Below, piece by piece: positions 42,945 to 51,822 of a DNA stretch of 64,000 nt (the stretch's first letter is position 1; every line of letters begins with the position of its first letter). The DNA is from Bacillota bacterium (lineage in GTDB: Bacteria > Bacillota > Clostridia > Peptostreptococcales > Anaerovoracaceae). Location: positions 1 to 64,000 of the forward strand of contig JAFQBD010000050.1 in the NCBI GenBank assembly GCA_017416795.1, given 5' to 3'. A model generated the notes under the pieces. The model worked only from the letters and a program-made list of their open reading frames with translations, was not told where the DNA came from and did no database searches. The translations under genes and the position numbers were made by a program.

Positions 42945-44282
42945 TTAATATCCCGGCACATTGCTGCCGTTTGCGCTGTCCACGAACTTAGTCAGCTTAT
43001 CGAGCCATGCAACCTTGACAGTCCCTGTCGGACCGCTTCTCTGTTTAGCCACGATAACTTCGCATTCTCCCACCGCCTCTGTATCTTCGTTATAGTACTC
43101 ATCTCTGTAGAGGAATATAACGATGTCGGCATCCTGCTCGATGGATCCTGATTCTCTCAGGTCGGAAAGCATCGGTCTGTGGTCTGTTCTCTGTTCCGGT
43201 GCTCTGGAAAGCTGTGAAAGCACCAGTACCGGACAGTCAAGTTCTCTTGCCAGCAATTTCAGGTTTCTTGAAATAACGGATATTTCCTGAGTTCTTGAAT
43301 CTGATTTGCCTTCAGGATTCATCAGCTGCAGGTAGTCGATAACTACGAGATCAAGGCCTTCTTCTGCCTTGAGTCTTCTGCACTTACTCTTCATTTCCAT
43401 GATATTGATGCCGGCAGTATCGTCAATATGTATCCTCGCCTTGGACAATATATCCAGTGCGATGTTGATGTCATCCCAGTCGCGGCGCTCCAGCTTACCT
43501 GTCTTCAGAGCCTGCATGCCGACCTTTGATTCCATTGAGAGGAGTCTCTGTCCCAGCTGTTCTTTTGACATTTCCAAGCTGAATACCATTACGGACGCCT
43601 TTCCCTTGACCGCTGCATTGAGCGCCAGAGAAAGTGCGAAAGCTGTCTTACCCATGGCAGGTCTTGCCGCCAGTATTATGAGGTCAGACCTCTGAAGTCC
43701 CGATGTCATATTATCAAGATACTTGAATCCTGTAGTTACACCGGTAAGTCCGCCGTCCAGCTTAGATGCCTTGTCAATGATCTCTATATTAGTAAGGAGT
43801 ACGTCCTTGATATGGCTGTACTGCCCCTTCTGTCTTTTCTGGGAAATTTCAAAGATGCCGCTTTCAGCATAATCCAAGATCTGTCCTGCATCCATGCTTC
43901 CTTCATATCCTTTGGCTACGATATCGTCTGCAGTGCCGATCAGCCTTCTGATAGAAGCCTTCTCTGCAACGATCTTACCGTATTCCATGGCATTGGAAGT
44001 AGTCGGTGTCCCTGCGGAAAGTGATGCTATATATGCTCTTCCGCCTACCATATTGAGGCTGTTTCTCTTCTTCAGCTCTTCTGATACGGTGAGGGCATCT
44101 ACAGGTGCACTTTTTCTGTGAAGATCCAGGATCGCCTTGAATATCTCCTTATGGTTCTCGTCGTAGAAATCTTCTGCTCTTACGACTTCCACAACATCGA
44201 ACAGGGCGTCTTTGCTAAGCAAAGCTGCGCCTAATACTGATTTTTCCGCTTCTATACTATGCGGAGGGATTCTTCCATCCAT
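42945..44282 (-). CDS. dnaB: Replicative DNA helicase
   Basis: A hexameric 5'-3' helicase of the replication fork (445 residues). N-terminal DnaB_N domain from PPHSIEAEKSVLGAAL, Walker A AARPAMGKTAFAL (about 203-215), Walker B LVVIDYLQLM and SVISRNLKLLA. GGAGAG precedes the ATG. Follows rplI as in Bacillus (there named dnaC). No intein. Confidence 0.96.
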   Translation of the reverse strand: MDGRIPPHSIEAEKSVLGAALLSKDALFDVVEVVRAEDFYDENHKEIFKAILDLHRKSAPVDALTVSEELKKRNSLNMVGGRAYIASLSAGTPTTSNAMEYGKIVAEKASIRRLIGTADDIVAKGYEGSMDAGQILDYAESGIFEISQKRQKGQYSHIKDVLLTNIEIIDKASKLDGGLTGVTTGFKYLDNMTSGLQRSDLIILAARPAMGKTAFALSLALNAAVKGKASVMVFSLEMSKEQLGQRLLSMESKVGMQALKTGKLERRDWDDINIALDILSKARIHIDDTAGINIMEMKSKCRRLKAEEGLDLVVIDYLQLMNPEGKSDSRTQEISVISRNLKLLARELDCPVLVLSQLSRAPEQRTDHRPMLSDLRESGSIEQDADIVIFLYRDEYYNEDTEAVGECEVIVAKQRSGPTGTVKVAWLDKLTKFVDSANGSNVPGY

Positions 44283-44298
44283 AGGTCTCTCCTGTAAA

Positions 44299-44742
44299 CT
44301 AAATAGTAACTGTTACTTTGAGTTTTGCTGAAACTTCAGGGAAAAGCTTCACTGTTACTTCTGTGTCACCTGTCTGCTTGATAGGCGCTGCCAAGTCGAT
44401 CTTCTTCTTGTCTACCTTGATACCTTCCTGCTTTTCGAGAGCTTCTGCTATATCCTTAGAAGTGATGGAACCGAACAACTTGCCGTTTTCTCCGCCCTTT
44501 GACTTGACGATAACAGTGATTTTGCTCATTTCTTCAGCCTGCTTCTGAGCCGCCTCCTTCTGAGCTTCTTTCTTTTCAGCTGCGATCGCCTTCTGCTTTT
44601 CCAGGTTTCTCACGTTTCCTTCAGTAGCTTCTTTAGCAAGGCCTTTCGGCAGCAGCATGTTTCTCGCATAGCCGTCACTTACCTTAACAACTTCTCCTGC
44701 TTTACCTGTACCTTTAACGTCTTTTAACAGTATTACTATCAT
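44299..44742 (-). CDS. rplI: 50S ribosomal protein L9
   Basis: 147 residues. N-terminal rRNA-binding domain [21 protein letters not shown] with [14 protein letters not shown], a long connecting helix, and the C-terminal domain. AGGAGG lies just upstream. Lies between gdpP and dnaB in the conserved Firmicute order. Confidence 0.97.
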   Translation of the reverse strand: MIVILLKDVKGTGKAGEVVKVSDGYARNMLLPKGLAKEATEGNVRNLEKQKAIAAEKKEAQKEAAQKQAEEMSKITVIVKSKGGENGKLFGSITSKDIAEALEKQEGIKVDKKKIDLAAPIKQTGDTEVTVKLFPEVSAKLKVTVTI

Positions 44743-44778
44743 GATTATATCCTCCTAATGTGTAGTTCTCACGAAGTT

Positions 44779-46539
44779 CTATTTCTCAAGAGCTTCTTTA
44801 ATTTTTTCCAGTATTTCTTCAGGTGTATCATCCACCTGGGCTCCGGCAGTATTGAGATGCCCTCCGCCGCCGAATTTTTCCATAACCACCTGAACATTTA
44901 TATCGCCGAGTGATCTTGCGCTGATCACTGTCTTGCCGTTTTCGTTACGTCCCGCTACGAAGCTGGCCTTGATCCCCTTGATGGTCAGCAGCTCATCTGC
45001 TACCTGCGAATTCACTATCTGAGAATTGATGTTTTCTCCCGGGCAGACCGACATAGCGATGCCGCCTTCATAGAACTTGGCATTTGCCAGACAGAGCGCC
45101 TTGACACGAAGACTCTCTGAGTCTGCCTGGAAGTATCTTCTGACATTTACTAAATCAGCGCCTGCTCTTCTGAGCCATGAAGCCGCTTCAAAAGTTCTTA
45201 CTCCGGCTTTTACGGCGAATCTATTGGTATCTACCATTATTCCTGCCATCAAAGCATCTGCTTCAAGCTTGGTGAGAACTTTCTTCTTGCTCTTTTCATT
45301 GGCATACTGCAGAACCTCCGTCACCAGTTCCGATGCAGACGATGCGTATGATTCCATATATGACATGATCTGATGCTGCAGCACATCTTCAGCTCGTCTG
45401 TGGTGGTCGATAACTACTGTTCTTTTGACCTGTTCAACAAGCTCGATGGATTCAACAAGCTGCGGTCTGTGAGTATCAACTACTACTACAAGTGAATTTT
45501 CATCGGCAAGGGATAACGCCTTTTCTGTAGAAATGAAGCTGTATTCATCAGTTTTCTTGGCATCTTCTATCATATCTACCATAGTATCGTTGTATGCGTT
45601 AAGTACTATGAAAGCTTCTTTGTCAACGATCCTTGCCATCCTGTATATGCCGAGAGCTGCTCCGAAGCTGTCAAGATCCGGATTTTTATGTCCCATGATA
45701 AAGATTTTAGATGACTGAGTCATCAGAAGCTTCAGTGCGTGGGCGATGATCCTCGACTTGCCTTTGAAGCCCTTTTCTACGCTCTGAGATTTACCACCGT
45801 AGTATTCTAAGTTGGCAACGTTTTTAACTACTGCCTGGTCTCCGCCTCGTCCCAGTGCCAGATCCAGGGCACCCTGTGCGTAATCTTCGCATTCTCGAGT
45901 TGTCTTTCCACCGATACCAATGCCGATACTTAAGGTTGCCGGGAAGTCGATCTCTGTTTCTATCTGACGTATCTCGTCTAATATCTCGAACTTGTTAGCG
46001 ACCAGTGTTTTGTAATTCTTATGAGTCAAGACCACTTCATAAAGGTGGTCTCTGTATCTTGCGATCGCTGCGCCCAGCTCCTCTGCCCATGCTCTGATAT
46101 GTTTATCTATCTCTGCCGAAACGGCCAGTTCTCTTCCTTCGCCGGCACTGTTCATCAGCTCATCGAAGTTGTCCACATTGATAAGTGCGATACATGGCTG
46201 ATTATCAGTGTACATATCCTTGAGATTTTCAAACGCCGTGATATCCAGAAAGTACAGCATTATAGTTGCTGTTTCTCCTTCTCCTACGAAACCTGCCTGG
46301 ATCTTGAACGCCTTATCGTTTCTCTTGAGAACGATGAATGATCCGTCTTCTGCTGCTTTGATGATATCCTGCACCTTCACTCCTGTAAGCGCGAATATAT
46401 CATTGCCCACTATGCCATCGTATTTAAAAACTTCGGCTATTTTACTGTTAGCCCTTGTTACCTTCCCCAGCTGATTTATTATACAAGTCGGGACTATGGA
46501 GTAATGCGCCAGTAATTTTTCTATTCTTCCTGCGTACAT
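44779..46539 (-). CDS. gdpP: c-di-AMP phosphodiesterase GdpP without N-terminal membrane anchor
   Basis: 586 residues. Order: PAS (about 17-100), degenerate GGDEF (about 112-245, signature replaced by YRDHLYEVV), and DHH/DHHA1 phosphodiesterase (about 275-580) with GHKNPDLD (H284, D288, D290), D355, D378-H379-H380 and GGGGH. It should hydrolyse c-di-AMP. GdpP/YybT normally begins with two membrane helices and has about 650 residues; here the protein starts directly before the PAS domain, with a good AGGAG upstream, so it appears soluble. Gene order yybS-gdpP-rplI-dnaB is standard. Confidence 0.92.
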   Translation of the reverse strand: MYAGRIEKLLAHYSIVPTCIINQLGKVTRANSKIAEVFKYDGIVGNDIFALTGVKVQDIIKAAEDGSFIVLKRNDKAFKIQAGFVGEGETATIMLYFLDITAFENLKDMYTDNQPCIALINVDNFDELMNSAGEGRELAVSAEIDKHIRAWAEELGAAIARYRDHLYEVVLTHKNYKTLVANKFEILDEIRQIETEIDFPATLSIGIGIGGKTTRECEDYAQGALDLALGRGGDQAVVKNVANLEYYGGKSQSVEKGFKGKSRIIAHALKLLMTQSSKIFIMGHKNPDLDSFGAALGIYRMARIVDKEAFIVLNAYNDTMVDMIEDAKKTDEYSFISTEKALSLADENSLVVVVDTHRPQLVESIELVEQVKRTVVIDHHRRAEDVLQHQIMSYMESYASSASELVTEVLQYANEKSKKKVLTKLEADALMAGIMVDTNRFAVKAGVRTFEAASWLRRAGADLVNVRRYFQADSESLRVKALCLANAKFYEGGIAMSVCPGENINSQIVNSQVADELLTIKGIKASFVAGRNENGKTVISARSLGDINVQVVMEKFGGGGHLNTAGAQVDDTPEEILEKIKEALEK

Positions 46540-46573
46540 ATTTTTCTCCTGCGCTCATTACGCGCTTCCTTTA

Positions 46574-47329
46574 CTATCTTCCTGATGGTCTGCTTCCCAT
46601 TCTCGCTCTCAATCCGAAGAACATATCTGCCATGCCAAGCAGTACCATGAATGTCTTGCCGAATGATGATACACACATGCATGCGCAAGCTATCACCGAA
46701 ACCACCTGCGGTACTTTCTTGAAATGGAAGAACATGAACACTACAGCTATTGCCTGAAGTACGAATACCAGATCGAAAATGGTGCTGAAGTTAGCGTATA
46801 TTATTTCTCCCATCTTAGCTTCAGAATCCAGCATGATCCATCCTATCAGATACATGACCATTACTGCCATCGCCGTGCCGTGAGGGAAGGTAAATTCTCT
46901 ATACTTAGGCATTTTCTTAACTTCACCGTTCTTGCTCATTATCCTGCTCAGTATGATATATGCTATATATGATGTTATCGCACCCATGAACAGTATGCCT
47001 GACGGTACCAGCAGGAAACTCTTGCTGTACATTTGCATGAGGAATTTCGACATCTCTGCTTCGCTGATTCCGCCTGCTCCAAAGGCTTCTACCAGTGCGG
47101 GATTTGATGACATCTGATCCGATGCGATCTCTGCCGCTTCAAGGAGCTGAGCATATACGCCTTGTCCTGAAAAGGATGCTATCATCAGTATCACTGCCGC
47201 CATAGTGCAGATTCCCATCATAGAAAGAAGCACTACTCTGTAAGGCGGAAGTATGCCTATTCTTATGTGTTTCGGCATTACTAAAAATGGAATTACTATT
47301 GTTAAAATAAATATTACCGAAAGGTACAT
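46574..47329 (-). CDS. DUF2232 (YybS-like) membrane protein
   Basis: 251 residues with about six to seven hydrophobic segments, positioned directly upstream of gdpP as yybS is in Bacillus. It contains FTFPHGTAMAVMVMYLIG in the C-terminal half, typical of DUF2232. Shorter than the roughly 300-residue relatives. Function unknown; it may provide a membrane partner for the anchorless GdpP, which is speculation. AGGAGA precedes the ATG. Confidence 0.8.
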   Translation of the reverse strand: MYLSVIFILTIVIPFLVMPKHIRIGILPPYRVVLLSMMGICTMAAVILMIASFSGQGVYAQLLEAAEIASDQMSSNPALVEAFGAGGISEAEMSKFLMQMYSKSFLLVPSGILFMGAITSYIAYIILSRIMSKNGEVKKMPKYREFTFPHGTAMAVMVMYLIGWIMLDSEAKMGEIIYANFSTIFDLVFVLQAIAVVFMFFHFKKVPQVVSVIACACMCVSSFGKTFMVLLGMADMFFGLRARMGSRPSGR

Positions 47330-47364
47330 TCTGTCTCTCCTAAAAGTGTTTATACGTAACGATT

Positions 47365-47393
47365 ATTATAACACAAAAAAGCAGGCTTGTCTT
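47365..47393 (-). promoter_or_regulatory. Promoter of the yybS-gdpP-rplI-dnaB operon
   Basis: The minus strand shows AAGACA, 17 nt, TATAAT (perfect -10). The -35 box lies inside the preceding terminator hairpin, so upstream transcription could interfere with initiation. Confidence 0.6.
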
Positions 47394-47421
47394 CCCACTA
47401 GATGTTGGGGGTGTCGCCTGC
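47375..47421 (-). terminator. Terminator of the HD-like gene
   Basis: GCAGGC (47381-47386) pairs with GCCTGC (47416-47421), with an inner CCCA/TGGG helix, followed on the minus strand by six U. It lies directly after the stop codon at 47424. Confidence 0.8.
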
Positions 47422-47423
47422 CT

Positions 47424-48194
47424 CTACACAGCACTCTCCATATATATCAAAATTGCTGCCTCTCGCGTTTCATTTAACTTCTCCATATCCCCTGTTTTTT
47501 CACAGAAAGAATGTATGTATCCGTCAAGTTCTGCAATGATATCCTGCCGCTGCTCCTCTGAAAGTACCGGAGGCTGATAAGTATCGATCTGCTGTCTGTA
47601 TTCATCAAGGATCCTGCTGGATGTCAGCTGTCCGGTCTCGCCTGCAAGCTTTACGATTTCCTGACTTACATCAAAAAGTAGATCCCCCGGATTTCCGGCA
47701 AAATATTTTTCTGCTATTTTCACCTCTTTTATAGTCTGCTGTACAAAACGCACGATCCGAACTTCCGGATCACTATCATCACCTCTATAGTACTGATGCA
47801 GTTTTTCATCGAAATCAGTAGCCACGAGAAGGCGTCTGTTTATTATATATTCGACTAAATCAACGCCGAGAGTATCCGGATCCAGATCTATCTTATTATT
47901 TACAATATATTCTTTTATCGGCTCAACGCCTGCCATTCCATATTTAGGGAAGAACTGCCCAACTGCCAGACTCAGGGCTTCCGCCTTGTCCTCGCTGCAT
48001 CCCAGCGCTCTTGCCATCCGGCCACTGGCCGAAGCAGCGATACGCTGATATCCTTTTTCACTGCGACCGGATCCCAAGTCAGCTTTGCCTGCCAGCGAAG
48101 AATGGATCATAATGATATCGAAATACTCTTTGATACGTTTATAATAGAGCGGCATTTTTTCAAGCGGTTTTTCTACCATTCTTTTTCTGATCAT
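47424..48194 (-). CDS. Unknown protein resembling an inactive HD-domain dGTPase-like hydrolase
   Basis: 256 residues, all-helical in appearance, cytoplasmic. Residues about 50-95 (YQRIAASASGRMARALG, then KAEALSLAVGQFFPKYGMAG) align by pattern with the dGTPase segment in which RLTHSLEV and HDLGHPPFGHAG hold the metal. Here every metal-binding His/Asp is replaced (VGQFFPKYG). It would therefore be a binding or regulatory pseudoenzyme. This family link is my pattern match and could be wrong; otherwise it is a protein of unknown function. Monocistronic. Confidence 0.5.
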   Translation of the reverse strand: MIRKRMVEKPLEKMPLYYKRIKEYFDIIMIHSSLAGKADLGSGRSEKGYQRIAASASGRMARALGCSEDKAEALSLAVGQFFPKYGMAGVEPIKEYIVNNKIDLDPDTLGVDLVEYIINRRLLVATDFDEKLHQYYRGDDSDPEVRIVRFVQQTIKEVKIAEKYFAGNPGDLLFDVSQEIVKLAGETGQLTSSRILDEYRQQIDTYQPPVLSEEQRQDIIAELDGYIHSFCEKTGDMEKLNETREAAILIYMESAV

Positions 48195-48221
48195 GGCTTA
48201 AATACCTCACATTTCGAGTTA

Positions 48222-48232
48222 TGACGTCGTCA
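48222..48232. promoter_or_regulatory. Palindrome upstream of the HD-like gene
   Basis: TGACGTCGTCA is an 11-nt perfect inverted repeat about the central T, 28 nt upstream of the start codon; possible operator. No clear -10/-35 pair could be assigned around it. Confidence 0.3.
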
Positions 48233-48269
48233 ATTATTATTATACCATTCTTTCAACTATCTGGGCATT

Positions 48270-48299
48270 AAAAAATCCCCGAGCATTCGCTCGAGGATC
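48270..48299 (-). terminator. Terminator of rpsF-ssb-rpsR
   Basis: ATCCCCGAGC and GCTCGAGGAT pair around ATTC (one C-A mismatch) and the minus strand continues with a U run. It follows the rpsR stop by about 30 nt. Confidence 0.8.
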
Positions 48300-48327
48300 T
48301 CATATTTTTTATTATTCGATCACCGAA

Positions 48328-48567
48328 TTAGTCAGCTGTGTAAGGCAGCAGAGCAACGATTCTAGCTCTCTTGATAGCCTTAGTAACTTCTCTCTGGTGG
48401 ATAGCGCAAGTTCCTGTGATTCTCTTAGGCAGGATCTTACCTCTTTCAGTTACGTACTTCTTGAGTTTATCTACATCTTTGTAATCGATTACTTCAGTCT
48501 TGTCCGCGCAGAACTGGCAAACCTTTTTTCTTCTCATGCCGCCGCCACGTCTCTTGTTGTTTTCCAT
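48328..48567 (-). CDS. rpsR: 30S ribosomal protein S18
   Basis: 79 residues; CQFC near the N terminus, then [33 protein letters not shown], the core S18 signature. The cysteines suggest the zinc-containing form. Last gene of rpsF-ssb-rpsR. Confidence 0.97.
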   Translation of the reverse strand: MENNKRRGGGMRRKKVCQFCADKTEVIDYKDVDKLKKYVTERGKILPKRITGTCAIHQREVTKAIKRARIVALLPYTAD

Positions 48568-48587
48568 GATTAATGTTCTCCTTTCTT

Positions 48588-49025
48588 TTAGAATGGTATA
48601 TCGTCGTCCTGGATAGCCTGAAAACCTTCAGGTATTCCCATGTCTCCGCCTGCAGGCGCTGCCTGCTGAGGTCTTGACTGGAAGCCGCTTCCGCCGCCCT
48701 GAGCTCTGTCGCCCCATTCTAAAAATTCTACTCTGTCGGCTACTACATCTGTTGTGTAAACAGTCTGGCCGTCTTTATTGGTATAGCTGCCTGTCTGGAT
48801 TCTTCCCTGAATTCCAACAAGTCTGCCCTTTGCCAGGAATCTTTCGCAGTTCTCAGCTTGTCTGCCGAAAACAGTGATTCTAGGAAAATCTGTTTTCTTT
48901 TCCTGACCTGATCTTGCAGGTCTGTCGATAGCAAGCGTGAAAGTCGCTACCGCCATCTGGCTTTCGGAAATATACCTAACTTCAGGGTCTCTGGTCAATC
49001 TGCCAATCAGTACTACACTATTCAT
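48588..49025 (-). CDS. ssb: Single-stranded DNA-binding protein
   Basis: 145 residues: OB-fold from [18 protein letters not shown] to the roughly 105-residue point, a Gly/Gln/Pro-rich flexible tail, and the acidic C-terminal tip DDDIPF that recruits partner proteins. Sits between rpsF and rpsR in the standard order. Confidence 0.97.
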   Translation of the reverse strand: MNSVVLIGRLTRDPEVRYISESQMAVATFTLAIDRPARSGQEKKTDFPRITVFGRQAENCERFLAKGRLVGIQGRIQTGSYTNKDGQTVYTTDVVADRVEFLEWGDRAQGGGSGFQSRPQQAAPAGGDMGIPEGFQAIQDDDIPF

Positions 49026-49040
49026 ACTGCACCCCTTTTC

Positions 49041-49328
49041 TTATTTTTCGTCTTTGTTGACGATGAGATGTCTCATTACGCTGTCAGCGATCTTCATTCT
49101 TCTGTCAAGTTCTTTTGGCAGAGTTGGCTGTGCCTTGAATTCAACAACAACGTAGTATCCTTCGTTCTTCTTCTGGATCGGATACGCGAGCTTTCTCATT
49201 CCCCAAACGTCTACATTACCAACTTCACCTTCAGCAGCGATGATTTCTTTAACCATTTCTACTGCAGCTTCTTTCTTGTCGTCTTCTAATGCAGGGTCAA
49301 GGATGAACATTACTTCATAATTTGTCAT
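49041..49328 (-). CDS. rpsF: 30S ribosomal protein S6
   Basis: 95 residues, the usual length, starting MTNYEVMFILDP. The ATG at 49328 follows GGGAGGTG; upstream in-frame codons encode nothing S6-like. KMRKLAYPI-type core (here GMRKLAYPIQKKNEGYYVV) is intact. First gene of the S6-SSB-S18 operon, preceded by a structured leader. Confidence 0.96.
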   Translation of the reverse strand: MTNYEVMFILDPALEDDKKEAAVEMVKEIIAAEGEVGNVDVWGMRKLAYPIQKKNEGYYVVVEFKAQPTLPKELDRRMKIADSVMRHLIVNKDEK

Positions 49329-49355
49329 TTTTTTCACCTCCCTATGGACTAAATG

Positions 49356-49376
49356 GCGATGGGCCCATCCCATCGC
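49356..49376 (-). promoter_or_regulatory. Leader hairpin of rpsF operon
   Basis: Perfect 8-bp stem GCGATGGG/CCCATCGC with a 5-nt loop, between the promoter and the rpsF ribosome site; a second CACGC/GCGTG hairpin lies just upstream in the message. Position is that of the S6:S18 autoregulatory leader known in many bacteria, but I do not see the full consensus. Confidence 0.4.
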
Positions 49377-49406
49377 AAGGACCACGCAAAAAACGCGTGC
49401 TTATAT

Positions 49407-49434
49407 ATTATACATGAATCTCAAGTGAATTCAA
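49407..49434 (-). promoter_or_regulatory. Promoter of rpsF-ssb-rpsR
   Basis: The minus strand shows TTGAAT, 16 nt, TATAAT (perfect -10), about 75 nt upstream of rpsF. Confidence 0.7.
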
Positions 49435-49469
49435 GTATTTTTTTATTTTATTTCAGCTTTGATTAGGTA

Positions 49470-50057
49470 TTAATTTTCAGGAACTTCAAGGCCTCCGAGG
49501 ACTGATTCCATAAATTCGTCTGTCACTATTATATTCCAGCCATAATAACCGTTGTCTGTCATAGGAACGAAAACTTCACGCTCTATCCTCTTATCGCTTT
49601 CAGCTGCCTTTTCTATTTCAGCTACATAGAGTTCCAAACACTTGGCATTGAGCGCTTCTTTGTCTCCTATCTCTTTTTCATAGAGATTCTCCATTATATA
49701 GTCATATGACTCTTTTTTATACTTATCCATGACCTTGCTGAAATCATTGCTCTTTATCATGACTTTGGCCACTGCCGACTTGTTTTTCTGTTTTACTATC
49801 TCGATCTCATACTCGAAATTATCGAATATCGCATCGCTCATCTTGCCCAGCATCTTTTCATCGCCTTCAGCATTGCACAGGAAATTGACATATGCATTGT
49901 CCATATATCTCTCCATTTCCTTGCCGTCCTGCGCTTTGAGTGCTTTGAGAAAATCATCGGCCGCTTCTGCAGGAGTGGTAGTCGCCATATTTATGACACT
50001 GGTCTGCATGAATATTGCTATCAGTGCCGTTATTATTGTTTTTACTATGTAAGGCAT
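49470..50057 (-). CDS. Putative secreted/membrane-anchored protein, function unknown
   Basis: 195 residues: an N-terminal hydrophobic segment (about 5-25) acting as signal or anchor, then an alpha-plus-beta domain that begins TPAEAADDFLKALKAQDGKEM. This opening resembles the NTF2/SnoaL-like DUF4878/DUF5105 secreted domains of Gram-positives. No catalytic motif. Lies 24 nt after the glucosaminidase gene, so probably co-expressed with wall-acting functions. Confidence 0.65.
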   Translation of the reverse strand: MPYIVKTIITALIAIFMQTSVINMATTTPAEAADDFLKALKAQDGKEMERYMDNAYVNFLCNAEGDEKMLGKMSDAIFDNFEYEIEIVKQKNKSAVAKVMIKSNDFSKVMDKYKKESYDYIMENLYEKEIGDKEALNAKCLELYVAEIEKAAESDKRIEREVFVPMTDNGYYGWNIIVTDEFMESVLGGLEVPEN

Positions 50058-50081
50058 ATACGATTCTTACCTCTCACATTA

Positions 50082-50780
50082 CTACTTTAATTTCTCTAAT
50101 TCAGTGTTGTGTGTCTTGCTTATAGTCGAATAATAGCTGACCATCTTAGATGCCACTTTATCATCCCATGTCGAGCTTGATGCATATCTCTTGTTCACAT
50201 CAGAGATCCTGTTGCCTGAATAAAGTCCTGCGCCCGGCGTCAGATAATTTCGCGCGAGACCTCTTGCAACGACATCGATCCCTTCAGCCTTTGATGAGAA
50301 TTTGATATATCCGCCGCCCCAGCCGAACATGTTGTTTCCGACACCGTTGATAGTACCGTTGCCGCTCTCGATAGCGGCTATAGCCATTACAAATAAACAG
50401 TTGATGCCGTAATCCTGTTCAGCCTGCCAGAAGTCCTTCTCAAGACCTACCAGTCCGTGAGAAGTTACCTTCTTCAGGTCTTCAACAGTGACTCCGCTCG
50501 GCTTGCTGACATCGAGGGCCATCACCTGAGAAAGTGAATATGCCGGTATATAATTGGCATCGAGGACTTCATCTACTGCAGTCTGCCTCAAAGCATCGGC
50601 AGGGTCTGCAGGTTCGGCTTCTGCCATCTTCTTTTCTGTTGCTGCCGCCGCGGCTTCTGCCGCATCGGAATGTATCTTATTGACACCGCAAAAGATCCCG
50701 ACTATCAGCAGCAAAACGCTGACTCCCAGCACTGCACCGATCATTATGAGCTGTTTCTTTGAGATTTCAGCCTTTTCCAT
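50082..50780 (-). CDS. Membrane-anchored glucosaminidase-domain protein
   Basis: 232 residues. Short cytoplasmic N terminus, one membrane segment (about 12-35), an Ala/Glu-rich stalk, then a mannosyl-glycoprotein endo-beta-N-acetylglucosaminidase-type (LYZ2/GH73-like) domain: DYGINCLFVMAIAAIESGNGT with the likely catalytic Glu, NNMFGWGG, and NRISDVNKRYASSSTW. Probably cleaves peptidoglycan glycan strands. The start at 50780 has GAGAGG upstream; an in-frame ATG at 50795 is possible. It follows the nucleotidyltransferase gene by 25 nt. Confidence 0.85.
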   Translation of the reverse strand: MEKAEISKKQLIMIGAVLGVSVLLLIVGIFCGVNKIHSDAAEAAAAATEKKMAEAEPADPADALRQTAVDEVLDANYIPAYSLSQVMALDVSKPSGVTVEDLKKVTSHGLVGLEKDFWQAEQDYGINCLFVMAIAAIESGNGTINGVGNNMFGWGGGYIKFSSKAEGIDVVARGLARNYLTPGAGLYSGNRISDVNKRYASSSTWDDKVASKMVSYYSTISKTHNTELEKLK

Positions 50781-50805
50781 ACTTTGACCTCTCATTTACT
50801 ATAAC

Positions 50806-51732
50806 TTACTTCCAAAGCTTCTCAGGATAAAGCCCCTTATCCTTCATAGCTTCTAATGTATTCTTAACGTCTTCTTTATCTTCCTTGTAAGTAACTCCGC
50901 ACCACTTATCAGGTGAAGTCAGTACCTTGACACGAGCCTTACCGTTCTTGATAAGCGAGTCTACTGTAAATGGCAGCAGATATTCTCCCTTCAGTGGATT
51001 CTCTGCAAGCGCCTTGTCCAGGAACGCAGGAAGTCCTGCTTCAAGTTCCTTCATCATGGCTGCGCTGAATCCCCAGAAGTTCATGGATACTACTGTTCCT
51101 TCAGGAAGCACTGTCCAGCTTTCACCGTCATCCTCAGTAAATGCGATGCCTTCTTCCTTCATTTCGATCTTCGTTCTTTCAGTAACCCCGACCAGATATC
51201 CGTTTTCGTCAAGCTCGCATACGCCTCTTGCCACGTGACCGTTTTCTGTCACTGTATTTTCCAGCTTATATCCTGCCATGCAGAATTCATACTTGTCCCC
51301 ATCTTCATTCTTAAGAAGATATTCATACAGACTTGAGAAAGCTCCCGGTCCGTAATAGTCATCCGCGTTGATAACTACGAACGGTCCGTCGATCAGATGT
51401 CTTGCCGCCATTACGGCATGGGAAGTCCCCCAAGGTTTTTCTCTTCCTTCAGGGATCTCATATCCTTCAGGAATATCTTCCAGCTTCTGATATGCATACT
51501 CAATATCAAGGAATCGTCCTGCTCTTTCATCTACCAGTTCCCTGAATACATCTCTATGCTCTTCTCTGATGATGAAAACTACCTTGTTGAATCCTGCCAG
51601 CATAGCATCATACAGCGAGAAATCTAATATTATCTCACCTGCATCCGTCATTTTATCCACCTGCTTGGATCCTCCGTATCTTGAACCCATTCCTGCAGCC
51701 ATTATTACTAAAGTCGGTTGATTTTTAAACAT
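50806..51732 (-). CDS. Sugar-phosphate nucleotidyltransferase-like protein
   Basis: 308 residues. N-terminal nucleotide-binding loop LVIMAAGMGSRYGGSKQVDKM, then the metal-binding INADDYYG and the KWCGVTYKEDKEDV C-terminal segment. It belongs to the NTP_transferase family; the specific sugar and nucleotide are unclear. Possibly makes an activated sugar for the envelope, consistent with its wall-hydrolase neighbour. Confidence 0.85.
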   Translation of the reverse strand: MFKNQPTLVIMAAGMGSRYGGSKQVDKMTDAGEIILDFSLYDAMLAGFNKVVFIIREEHRDVFRELVDERAGRFLDIEYAYQKLEDIPEGYEIPEGREKPWGTSHAVMAARHLIDGPFVVINADDYYGPGAFSSLYEYLLKNEDGDKYEFCMAGYKLENTVTENGHVARGVCELDENGYLVGVTERTKIEMKEEGIAFTEDDGESWTVLPEGTVVSMNFWGFSAAMMKELEAGLPAFLDKALAENPLKGEYLLPFTVDSLIKNGKARVKVLTSPDKWCGVTYKEDKEDVKNTLEAMKDKGLYPEKLWK

Positions 51733-51781
51733 TTTAAAGCCCTCTTTTTATACATTACTTTAGACCGATTCTATCATTCTA

Positions 51782-51790
51782 TGGTATAAT
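51782..51790 (+). promoter_or_regulatory. Extended -10 promoter of the shikimate-kinase-like gene
   Basis: TGGTATAAT is an extended -10 element (TGn plus perfect TATAAT), 32 nt upstream of the start codon; no good -35 is visible, as is common with this class. Confidence 0.5.
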
Positions 51791-51822
51791 ATGTCCAGCT
51801 TCTTTTAAGAAAGGACTTTTTT

